Below are positions 16,359 through 22,934 of a stretch of 40,172 nt of DNA, piece by piece (the first letter of the stretch is position 1; every line of letters starts with the position of its first letter). The stretch is from JAVBMU01 sp031551755 (lineage in GTDB: Bacteria; Actinomycetota; Actinomycetes; Actinomycetales; Cellulomonadaceae), in assembly GCA_031551755.1 (NCBI GenBank), contig JAVBNE010000023.1:1-40172 (forward strand), in the 5' to 3' direction. The translations under genes were made by a program, and so were the position numbers. Below the pieces are notes generated by a model. That model was not told where the DNA came from. It did not search any database and was given only the letters and a program-made list of their open reading frames with translations.

Positions 16359-17150
16359 CTATGTCCAGTCGCTCTGCGACAGGATTCCCAGCGTGAGCTG
16401 CGCTTGTATCCGGTGACCTTCGGGCAGCGCCCGCCAGGCACGGTGATCATCAGGGAGGTGTTCGACGAGCGTGGCGATACGGCTTCGGTCCGAGCCCGTG
16501 AACTCGGCCCTCTCAATGAATGGGTCGTCGACGCAGGCGAGTAGCGCGGCAGCGTCAAAGAGGTGGCGTTCGCGGTCGCGGGAGTCCGTCTTGTAGGCCG
16601 CAGCCTTGAGGATCAGAGCGCCGAGCGGGCGCGGCACTGAGATCGTGGCGGCAGTTCCGGGATCGATCTCGATTATCGCGTTGACGGTGCGGCGAAGCGC
16701 TTGAGTGCCGCCTTCCATCCGGACCATTTCGTGGCCCCGGAGCTTCTCGATCACCCGCGGTGCGGGGTGATCGGCGATGAGGACGTCAACTTGTTCATCG
16801 GCTGCGCCCGCGACGAGGTCCACGGTGGATGTACCCCGGACGAATCGGTGCGCGGTCTTGCTGCGTACGTCAATGCTTGGTTGGAGCCGATAGCCCAGCG
16901 ACTCCAGGGTGTCCGCGATGGCGTTTGGCACTCCCCGCCTGGTCTCGATATGCCGTGCGATGTCGACATCGTTGGTCGGACGCACGATGCCTAAACCGTG
17001 ATGAATCGTGTGGAGCTGGGTCATCAGTCCACCAACAAGGGTCCAGCTCTCGGCTGGGAGTTCTTCGGTCAGCTCTGCGACACTGGGCCACGGGGGTGGC
17101 CAGCCGCCAGGTGATGAACGGACTCTGATGGTTGGGCGGTCCTGCTTCAT
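16359..17150 (-). CDS. AbiEii-like nucleotidyltransferase, probable toxin
   Basis: This 263-residue protein has the nucleotidyltransferase signature: Gly40-Gly41 (LVGGLMTQL), Asp61 and Asp63 in TNDVDIA, and a third acidic residue Asp111 in STVDLVAG. Toward the C terminus, LKAAAYKTDSRDRERHLFDA has the lysine and acidic pattern of AbiEii/AbiGii toxins (Lys182, Lys187, Asp192, Asp199). AbiE-type toxins transfer nucleotides to RNA and arrest growth, in some cases on phage infection. The ATG overlaps the stop of the upstream HTH gene (ATGA), the normal antitoxin-first arrangement. Function as a toxin is inferred from family and context. A housekeeping nucleotidyltransferase is unlikely given this pairing. 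Confidence 0.8.
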   Translation of the reverse strand: MKQDRPTIRVRSSPGGWPPPWPSVAELTEELPAESWTLVGGLMTQLHTIHHGLGIVRPTNDVDIARHIETRRGVPNAIADTLESLGYRLQPSIDVRSKTAHRFVRGTSTVDLVAGAADEQVDVLIADHPAPRVIEKLRGHEMVRMEGGTQALRRTVNAIIEIDPGTAATISVPRPLGALILKAAAYKTDSRDRERHLFDAAALLACVDDPFIERAEFTGSDRSRIATLVEHLPDDHRAWRALPEGHRIQAQLTLGILSQSDWT

Positions 17151-17818
17151 TGGTAGGCGTTCAGTAGATCGTCCAAGGTGCGATGCCCGACGCCCCGCAG
17201 GCGAGGATCGGCGCTCGTGGCCGCATCAAGGGCCGCGACGGCGGATGTGCCGACCAGTTCACGGACCCGGTCGAAGTCGAAGCCCGTAACCCGGAGAGTA
17301 ACTCGTCCGGTCACGCTTTCTCGGAGCCCGAAAGAATGAACGACCTGGTCCAGTTCGCTGGCGGCGAGATACCCGTCGATGTCGTCAGCCGTCGCAGCCG
17401 CGACTCCGAGCGTCCCTATGTCGCTGAGCACGACGGCTTCCCGCAACCGGGGAAGCGCGGCGCGGTGACCCTCGAAGCAGCGAGTCTGCGCGCGATCACG
17501 CATCCGGGCGAGCAGATCGTTGGCCTCTGTGATCTCGCGTAGGGTCTTGCGCAGCCGTGAAGACTGAGTCGCCCCTAGCCAGGCAGGATTGCGACCTGTC
17601 AGTATCGCGACGGCGGCCCAAGCTGTGTGCTCCGCCCATGCTCGGGTGCGTCCCTGGTGCTGGGAGTTGATGTAACGATCGACCGAGTCTCGGGCAACTA
17701 CTCCGCGTGCGACCCGGCTGACCGCGCCAGAGTCCGCGAGGCGGCGGGCGTGACGTGTCGACACCCCAAGGGTGTGTGCTGTCTCCTTGATGGTGAGGAG
17801 TCGCCAGTCGGTCGTCAC
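17147..17818 (-). CDS. Helix-turn-helix protein paired with the nucleotidyltransferase, probable antitoxin and autorepressor
   Basis: The first 50 or so of the 223 residues form an excisionase/MerR-like helix-turn-helix (LTIKETAHTLGVSTRHARRL, then ARGVVARDSVDRYI). The rest is a helical domain with no family I recognise, ending in ADPRLRGVGHRTLDDLL. It is not the winged-helix layout of classical AbiEi. Its stop overlaps the nucleotidyltransferase ATG, so the pair is co-translated. A near-palindrome lies just upstream of the GTG within a plausible promoter, suggesting self-repression. No Shine-Dalgarno sequence is seen and the mRNA may be leaderless. The antitoxin role is inference. Confidence 0.7.
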   Translation of the reverse strand: MTTDWRLLTIKETAHTLGVSTRHARRLADSGAVSRVARGVVARDSVDRYINSQHQGRTRAWAEHTAWAAVAILTGRNPAWLGATQSSRLRKTLREITEANDLLARMRDRAQTRCFEGHRAALPRLREAVVLSDIGTLGVAAATADDIDGYLAASELDQVVHSFGLRESVTGRVTLRVTGFDFDRVRELVGTSAVAALDAATSADPRLRGVGHRTLDDLLNAYQ

Positions 17819-17823
17819 AACAG

Positions 17824-17854
17824 ATAGTGTCCTCTAGCGGACGTAATCTGTAAA
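17824..17854 (-). promoter_or_regulatory. Promoter and near-palindromic operator of the HTH/nucleotidyltransferase module
   Basis: On the minus strand a TTTACA -35 (17849-17854) and a CACTAT -10 (17824-17829) are 19 bp apart, placing the transcript start at or near the GTG at 17818. GTCCGCTAGAGGAC (17829-17842) fills the spacer; it is a 14-bp palindrome except for one mismatched pair. A repressor bound there would block the promoter. Confidence 0.45.
17833..17842. repeat. Right copy of direct repeat flanking the HTH/nucleotidyltransferase module
   Basis: TCTAGCGGAC matches 16294-16303 exactly. This copy forms part of the near-palindromic operator upstream of the HTH gene. Confidence 0.5.
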
Positions 17855-17906
17855 GAGGTGGCTGTCGACTGCCTACATGACGGCCAAACGACGGGATCTC
17901 CGAGCC

Positions 17907-17949
17907 GATGGGGCCTCCGACCTGCGTAGAGCAGATTGGAGGCCCCATC
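17907..17949. terminator. Strong hairpin terminator downstream of glnA1
   Basis: GATGGGGCCTCC (17907-17918) and GGAGGCCCCATC (17938-17949) form a 12-bp perfect stem with a 19-base loop, 15 bp beyond the glnA1 stop. There is no T-run. It would end the glnA1 transcript and shield the downstream two-gene module. Confidence 0.8.
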
Positions 17950-17963
17950 CGAGGACGACGCCC

Positions 17964-19388
17964 TTACAGGTCGTAGTACAGCTCGAACTCGTGGGGGTGG
18001 GGCCGCAACCGGATCGGGTCGATCTCGTTGGTGCGCTTGTAGTCGATCCAGGTGGTCAGGAGGTCGGAGGTGAAGACGTCGCCCTCGGTCAGGTAGTCCT
18101 GGTCACTCTCCAGGGCGGTCAGCGCCGCGTCGAGGGAGGCCGGAACCTGTTCGATCTGGGCGTGCTCCTCGGGGGGCAGCTCGTAGAGGTCCTTGTCGAT
18201 CGGCTCAGGGGGCTCGATCCGGTTGCGGATGCCGTCGATGCCGGCCATGAGCTGGGCGGCGAAGGCCAGGTAAGGGTTCGCCGACGGGTCGGGCACCCGG
18301 AACTCGATCCGCTTGGCCTTCGGCGACGAGCCCGTCACCGGGATGCGGATACAGGCAGACCGGTTCCGGGCCGAGTAGACGAGGTTCACGGGAGCCTCGA
18401 AGCCCGGCACCAGGCGGTGGTAGGAGTTCACGGACGGGTTGGTGAAGGCGAGCAGCGACGGCGCGTGGCGCAGCAGGCCGCCGATGTACCAGCGGGCGGT
18501 GTCCGACAGCCCACCGTAGCCCAGCTCGTCGAAGAACAGGGGGTCGCCGTTCTTCCACAGCGACTGGTGCGAGTGCATACCCGAACCGTTGTCACCGAAG
18601 ATCGGCTTCGGCATGAAGGTCACCGACTTGCCGGCCTCGAATGCAACATTGCGAATGATGTACTTGAACTTCATCAAGTCGTCAGCCGAGTGCAGCAACG
18701 TGTTGAAGCGGTAGTTGATCTCTTGCTGCCCTGCCGTGCCCACCTCGTGGTGCGCGCGCTCGACTTCGAGACCAACCTGACCGAGGACCGCGCACATCTC
18801 GTCACGGAGGTCGGCGAACCGGTCCGAGGGGGAGACGGGGAAGTAGCCACCCTTGTAGCGGGTCTTGTATGCCAGGTTGCCGCCCTCTTCCTCGCGGCCG
18901 GTGTTCCACGCGGCTTCGACGGAGTCGAGGTAGTAGAAGCTCGAGTGCGCGTCGGTCGCGAACCGGGCCTCATCGAAGAGGTAGAACTCCGCCTCCGGGG
19001 CGAAGAAGGCGGTGTCAGCAAGCCCCGTGGACTGCAGATACGACTCGGCTTTCGCCGCGACGTTGCGGGGGTCACGCGAGTACGGCTCGTCGGTGAACGG
19101 GTCGACGATCGAGAAGTTCATGATGAGCGTCTTGCGCTTGCGGAAAGGGTCCACGAACGCCGTCTGAACATCCGGCACCAGCTTCATGTCCGACTCGTGG
19201 ATCGCCTGGAAGCCGCGGATCGACGAGCCGTCGAACATGAGGCCGTCGGTGAACGCGGACTCGTTGAACTGGGCGGCCGGAATGTTGAAGTGCTGCATGA
19301 TGCCGGGAAGGTCGCAGAACCGGACGTCGACGAACTCGACACCCTCATCCCGCGTGAAGGCGATGGCCTCCTCCGCGTTGGTGAACAT
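17964..19388 (-). CDS. glnA1: Glutamine synthetase type I, GlnA1
   Basis: This 474-residue enzyme makes glutamine from glutamate, ammonia and ATP. It has the GSI-beta features MFDGSSIRGFQAIHESDM, EAEFYLFDEARF, HHEVGTAGQQEINYRF, MPKPIFGDNGSGMHSHQSL and RVPDPSANPYLAFAA, and the adenylylation site Tyr402 in KDLYELPPEEH, so it is the expected substrate of the GlnE encoded upstream in the window. The ATG has AAGGAG six bases upstream. A four-part GlnR-like box lies 79-116 bp before the start and a strong hairpin follows the stop, so it is probably a single-gene transcript under nitrogen control. RDD and DUF4191 genes follow divergently, the usual actinobacterial context. Confidence 0.97.
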   Translation of the reverse strand: MFTNAEEAIAFTRDEGVEFVDVRFCDLPGIMQHFNIPAAQFNESAFTDGLMFDGSSIRGFQAIHESDMKLVPDVQTAFVDPFRKRKTLIMNFSIVDPFTDEPYSRDPRNVAAKAESYLQSTGLADTAFFAPEAEFYLFDEARFATDAHSSFYYLDSVEAAWNTGREEEGGNLAYKTRYKGGYFPVSPSDRFADLRDEMCAVLGQVGLEVERAHHEVGTAGQQEINYRFNTLLHSADDLMKFKYIIRNVAFEAGKSVTFMPKPIFGDNGSGMHSHQSLWKNGDPLFFDELGYGGLSDTARWYIGGLLRHAPSLLAFTNPSVNSYHRLVPGFEAPVNLVYSARNRSACIRIPVTGSSPKAKRIEFRVPDPSANPYLAFAAQLMAGIDGIRNRIEPPEPIDKDLYELPPEEHAQIEQVPASLDAALTALESDQDYLTEGDVFTSDLLTTWIDYKRTNEIDPIRLRPHPHEFELYYDL

Positions 19389-19466
19389 CCGTATCTCCTT
19401 GTCGCGTGTTTCGACTTACCCGCCTCGGGCAGTACCCCGTCGGCGTCTCGACGGTACGTGGCGTCG

Positions 19467-19504
19467 GTTTCCCGACGGTGTACCGAGTGTTTCAGCCGTG
19501 TTAC
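19467..19504 (-). promoter_or_regulatory. GlnR-type nitrogen regulator box upstream of glnA1
   Basis: Read toward glnA1 the sequence is GTAAC-n6-GAAAC-n6-TACAC-n6-GAAAC. This matches the GlnR consensus gTnAc-n6-GaAAc repeated twice, with exact six-base spacing. Three of the four sites are perfect; the third (TACAC) keeps only its final AC. It ends 78 bp before the ATG. The consensus is known from Streptomyces; binding here is inferred. Confidence 0.75.
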
Positions 19505-19588
19505 GGCACGTCACCTTGTGTGTTCGGCGCGTCGCCCGTCGGTGGATGTCCGACAACTCAGTGAGCACGCGGGTCGAGGCGGCACACG

Positions 19589-19594
19589 TAGGCT
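19589..19594 (+). promoter_or_regulatory. -10 box TAGGCT of leaderless RDD gene
   Basis: TAGGCT is six bases upstream of the GTG at 19601, and no Shine-Dalgarno sequence is present. Confidence 0.5.
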
Positions 19595-19600
19595 AAGCCA

Positions 19601-20047
19601 GTGGTTTCACGAAAAGACATCGGCTCCTGGCTCGAGGGCACGCCCGGTGACTCCGCGGGGGGCCGCCCCCAGCCGTCCGGTTCGCGGGCGTCCGTGGGCC
19701 GGCGGCTCGTCGCGTTGTGCATCGACTGGTTCGCTTGCGTCTTGGTGAACTACTTGATCTTCGTCGTCCCGAGCGGACTCGCCTTCGCCGACATCAACTC
19801 GATGACCACCCTCGGGGTGTTCGCCATCGAGAACGTGGCGCTGGTGTCGACGCTCGGGGCAACCTTCGGCCACCGCATCCTGGGCCTGGCCGTTCGCCGA
19901 GCCGACGACGGTACACGCAACCCCGGATTTGGGCAGGCCATCGCCCGGACGGCGCTCCTGTGCCTGGTGATCCCGGCCGTGGTGTGGGACTCGACCGGTC
20001 GTGGATTGCACGACCGGATCGCGGGCACCGTCATCGTCCGGCGCTGA
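19601..20047 (+). CDS. RDD-family membrane protein
   Basis: The 148-residue protein has the three RDD landmarks: SVGRRLVALCIDWFAC (Arg and Asp in the first segment), FGHRILGLAVRRADDG after the middle segment, and the final DSTGRGLHDRIAGTVIVRR. About three membrane segments follow a polar N-terminal region of some 30 residues. RDD proteins are small membrane proteins of mostly unknown function, sometimes linked to ion exchange. This gene is regularly found divergent from glnA1 in actinobacteria. The GTG start fits a leaderless promoter. It is convergent with the DUF4191 gene. Confidence 0.88.
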   Translation: MVSRKDIGSWLEGTPGDSAGGRPQPSGSRASVGRRLVALCIDWFACVLVNYLIFVVPSGLAFADINSMTTLGVFAIENVALVSTLGATFGHRILGLAVRRADDGTRNPGFGQAIARTALLCLVIPAVVWDSTGRGLHDRIAGTVIVRR

Positions 20048-20114
20048 GGCGGGCGGCCACACGCACGCATGACTGGCATTTGAACACCGGACCGGCGGCG
20101 AGCGGCCTCAAACC

Positions 20115-20846
20115 CTAGCGCCCGCGCATACCCTTGCGGTCCGGGCGGGCACGCATAGGGTCAACGCCCTTCGGGATCGGCAACTTGGCCCCGCCCAAGG
20201 CGCGAAGCCGCTTGGAGACCTCTGCTGTCTCCGGCTTGGTCAGCGTGGGCCGCAGCCGTTGGACCTTACGCGGCAACTTGGGCAGGGCGATCTGATCCTC
20301 CGCGTCACCGCATTGGAGCAAGGTGATCGGCACGCTCGGCAGGACCCGGGCGACCTTGCGCTTCTCGGCATCGAGCAGTTTGGTGGCACGAGCCGGCGGC
20401 CCCTCCGAGACCAACACGACGCCGGCTCGTCCGACGCCCCTGAAGACGCAGTCCTGTGTACGGGGATCGACTGCTACCGGCTCCTCGTCGAAGGTCCAGC
20501 CGCGCCGGATCGAGCCCAGCGCCGCACGGGAAGCGCCGGGCTTGCCTTCGATCTGCCGGTAGGCCGCGCGATCCGCCCGGCGGGTGAGCGTGATCATGGC
20601 TCCGAGCAGTGCGAACGGAATGCCGACGATCAAGGTGTAGAGCCACGGCCCCCACCACAATCCGATCAAGAATGCGATCGCGAGGACGCCCGCGAAGACT
20701 CCCAGCAGGATCCAGGTGATCGCGGGGTCTTGTTCCCGCGTCATCTTGTAGACGGCCCACACCTGGTGGTACCAACGCTGCTTCTTCGGCTTCTTGGTTG
20801 CGTCTGCGGCGGAGCCAGCACCGGACGCGTTCTTGTTGCGGGCCAT
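20115..20846 (-). CDS. DUF4191-family membrane protein
   Basis: This 243-residue protein matches DUF4191: a lysine-rich N terminus, the motif QRWYHQVWAVYKMTREQDP, two membrane segments at about 43-85 with short loops, then a soluble domain with LTRRADRAAYRQIEGKPGA and RRGWTFDEEPVAVDP. The C terminus is basic. Its role is unknown. In most actinobacteria it sits directly after lipA; here lipA and lipB are absent and a Gfo/Idh/MocA gene is divergent from it instead. TAGAAT lies eight bases before the ATG and no Shine-Dalgarno sequence is visible. Confidence 0.88.
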   Translation of the reverse strand: MARNKNASGAGSAADATKKPKKQRWYHQVWAVYKMTREQDPAITWILLGVFAGVLAIAFLIGLWWGPWLYTLIVGIPFALLGAMITLTRRADRAAYRQIEGKPGASRAALGSIRRGWTFDEEPVAVDPRTQDCVFRGVGRAGVVLVSEGPPARATKLLDAEKRKVARVLPSVPITLLQCGDAEDQIALPKLPRKVQRLRPTLTKPETAEVSKRLRALGGAKLPIPKGVDPMRARPDRKGMRGR

Positions 20847-20854
20847 GGTGCCCC

Positions 20855-20860
20855 ATTCTA
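20855..20860 (-). promoter_or_regulatory. -10 box TAGAAT of DUF4191 gene
   Basis: TAGAAT, a close match to TATAAT, is eight bases upstream of the DUF4191 ATG on the minus strand. Confidence 0.45.
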
Positions 20861-20898
20861 GTGGGTGGCCCGCTTGGGCTCTGCGGGGGCGGGGCGAC

Positions 20899-20904
20899 TA
20901 GATT
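20899..20904 (+). promoter_or_regulatory. -10 box TAGATT deciding the Gfo/Idh/MocA start
   Basis: TAGATT is seven bases upstream of the ATG at 20912. No Shine-Dalgarno sequence precedes it. It supports this ATG over the longer open frame. Confidence 0.5.
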
Positions 20905-20911
20905 GACCCGC

Positions 20912-21955
20912 ATGAACTCCGAAAGGCCGCGCGCGGCCGTGATCGGCTACGGCGGGGCGGGGCGAGGTATCCACGCTCAGCTGTTGCGTGCTGCCGGGTT
21001 CGATGTCGTGGCGGTCGTGACCCGGTCCGCAGAGCGGAGCGCGCAGGCCGTCCAAGACTGGCCGGGTGTGCGCGTGTACCAGAATGTCGAGCGGCTCATC
21101 GACGACCGTTCGCGATTCGACCTGGCAGTCGTGACCAGCCCCACGGCGGCGCACGTCGAACACGGCGGGTTGCTGGCGGATGCCCGCGTGCCGTTCGTGG
21201 TGGAAAAGCCGATCGCGGGGGACGAATCCTCGGCCACTGAGTTGGTTGCCCGCGCTGCGGCATCGAACACCCCGTTCACGGTTTTCCACAACCGTCGGTG
21301 GGACCCAGAACAACTGACGGCGCGGGCGGTGCTCGCCTCGGGTGAGATCGGCCAAGTACACACATTCGAGCGCCGTTGGGAGCGGTTTAGGCCGACACCG
21401 CTGGAGCGGTGGAAGGAGAACGACCCGATCGGGGGTGGGCTCCTCCTCGACCTCGGGTCGCATCTGGTCGACTCTGCCGTCGAACTCTTCGGGCCGGTCG
21501 TCAAGGTCCATGCGGTCTTACGTGCCCTGGCCACGCCGACCGAGGACGACGTGCTCCTGACCTTGACGCACGCCCCGACGGCTGCGGGTCCAGGGGTGTT
21601 GAGTCGCCTCTCGGCGGGTTCGCTGGTCGGTGCGCCCGGACCGCGGACGCGAATCCTCGGCGCTCGCGGCGCCTACCTCGTCACCAGTTTCGAGAATGAG
21701 CCCACGCCGTTCAATGTGCTCGACGCCGACGCTCCCGCGGGTTCGCTCGGGTGGATCGTGCGAGGTAGCGAACGCACTCCGGTCTCTCAGGCGCCTGGCG
21801 GTCACGCGGATTTCTACCGGGCAGTGCGCGCGTGGCTGTGGGGGCAGGGGCCGATACCGGTGGACCCACGTGATGCCGTACGCACTGCCCAGGTGCTCGA
21901 CGCCGCCCGGGTGAGTGCCCGGGAGGGCCGACAGGTGACGATGTCGAAGCGGTGA
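20912..21955 (+). CDS. Gfo/Idh/MocA-family NAD(P)-dependent oxidoreductase
   Basis: The 347-residue protein has the N-terminal Rossmann motif AAVIGYGGAGRGIHAQLL, the VVTSPTAAHVEHG strand and the VEKPIAGDESSA segment with the catalytic lysine (EKP) of this family, then a C-terminal alpha/beta domain with GGGLLLDLGSHLVDSAVELFG. Such enzymes oxidise or reduce sugars, inositols and related compounds; the substrate cannot be told. The frame is open 38 codons further upstream, but the ATG at 20912 fits both the family start and a leaderless promoter. It occupies the place where lipA-lipB would be expected between DUF4191 and the TIGR01777 gene. Confidence 0.9.
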   Translation: MNSERPRAAVIGYGGAGRGIHAQLLRAAGFDVVAVVTRSAERSAQAVQDWPGVRVYQNVERLIDDRSRFDLAVVTSPTAAHVEHGGLLADARVPFVVEKPIAGDESSATELVARAAASNTPFTVFHNRRWDPEQLTARAVLASGEIGQVHTFERRWERFRPTPLERWKENDPIGGGLLLDLGSHLVDSAVELFGPVVKVHAVLRALATPTEDDVLLTLTHAPTAAGPGVLSRLSAGSLVGAPGPRTRILGARGAYLVTSFENEPTPFNVLDADAPAGSLGWIVRGSERTPVSQAPGGHADFYRAVRAWLWGQGPIPVDPRDAVRTAQVLDAARVSAREGRQVTMSKR

Positions 21956-21957
21956 CT

Positions 21958-22857
21958 TCACATGGTGTGATCGCCGGCCAGCCATGCGGCGGCCTCGGCG
22001 ATCCGGTTGTCGAAGAACTCGAAACCGTTGGTGAGGAGCACGTGTGGCTCCGCGCGAGTCGAACCGAGCAACTCCGTGGCGAACTCTCCGAGCGCGACCT
22101 GGAGGGCGAAAGAGGGCACCCGGATCGCAGCGGGCCGGTGCATAGCCGTCGCCAGTGTGCTCACTAGTTCCTCGTTCGGCACCGGATGGGGAGCGGTCAG
22201 GTTCACCGGGCCGTGGATGGGCGCGGTCAGCAGATGCATGAGCGCCGCTATCTCGTCGCGTAAGGAGATCCAGCTCCAGTACTGCGTACCCGGCCCGAGT
22301 CGGCCGCCGACCCCCAGCCTGATCAAGGGCAGGAGCCGACCCAAGGCGCCACCGTGCGGGGCGAGCACGATCCCGCTGCGGGCACGAGCGACACGTACGC
22401 CCGCGTCCTCGGCTGGTCGGGTCGCGGCTTCCCAGTCATGAACGACACGGGCGAGAAAACTCTGCGCGCCGGGTGAGTTCTCGGAGAGCACCGTGTCCCC
22501 TTGGTCGCCGTAGTACCCGATGGCCGATCCCTGGACCCACGTGGACGGGGGCGACGGTAAAGCGGCCAAGGTGCGGGCGATGGTTGCGGTGGCATGCACC
22601 CGGGATTCGAGAATTGTGCGTTTGTAGGCCGCGGTCCACCGGTGGTCGCCGACACCGGCCCCGGCCAGGTTCACCACGGCGTCCGCACCGTCGAAGACGG
22701 CGGGGTCGAGGTGGCCGGACGCCGGGTCCCAGGCGCGTTCGCTCGCCTGGCGGGGAGGTCGCCGGACCAACCGTCGGACCGAATGCCCGTTCTTACGCAG
22801 ACGCGCGACGAGCGCAGTGCCCAGAAAACCCTGTGAACCGGCGACCACAACGTCCAT
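21958..22857 (-). CDS. TIGR01777-family NAD(P)-binding epimerase-like protein
   Basis: The 299-residue protein is an extended short-chain dehydrogenase of the TIGR01777/YfcH type: VVVAGSQGFLGTALVARL as the nucleotide-binding motif, VNLAGAGVGDHRWT, SAIGYYGDQGDTVLSE with the YYG centre, then RSGIVLAPHGGALG and a C-terminal DUF1731 end (NGFEFFDN...WLAGD). The enzymatic role of the family is not established. The ATG has TAGGCT six bases upstream and no Shine-Dalgarno sequence. It is convergent with the Gfo/Idh/MocA gene, the stops being 2 bp apart, and lies just upstream of sucB on the chromosome as in other actinobacteria. Confidence 0.9.
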   Translation of the reverse strand: MDVVVAGSQGFLGTALVARLRKNGHSVRRLVRRPPRQASERAWDPASGHLDPAVFDGADAVVNLAGAGVGDHRWTAAYKRTILESRVHATATIARTLAALPSPPSTWVQGSAIGYYGDQGDTVLSENSPGAQSFLARVVHDWEAATRPAEDAGVRVARARSGIVLAPHGGALGRLLPLIRLGVGGRLGPGTQYWSWISLRDEIAALMHLLTAPIHGPVNLTAPHPVPNEELVSTLATAMHRPAAIRVPSFALQVALGEFATELLGSTRAEPHVLLTNGFEFFDNRIAEAAAWLAGDHTM

Positions 22858-22863
22858 CTGGTC

Positions 22864-22869
22864 AGCCTA
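22864..22869 (-). promoter_or_regulatory. -10 box TAGGCT of leaderless TIGR01777 gene
   Basis: TAGGCT is six bases upstream of the ATG on the minus strand, the same hexamer and spacing as at nadE and the RDD gene. Confidence 0.5.
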
Positions 22870-22934
22870 TGCCGACGGCCGGCTCGACCAGGAGGTCGAA
22901 CCGGCCATCAGAAGGAAGGCGAATGCGCGGGAGA

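Noticed and set aside
17877..19748. 623-codon plus-strand frame across glnA1
   Set aside because: It is antisense to the clear glnA1 gene and rich in Val/Arg/Glu/Leu in the way of a high-GC shadow frame.
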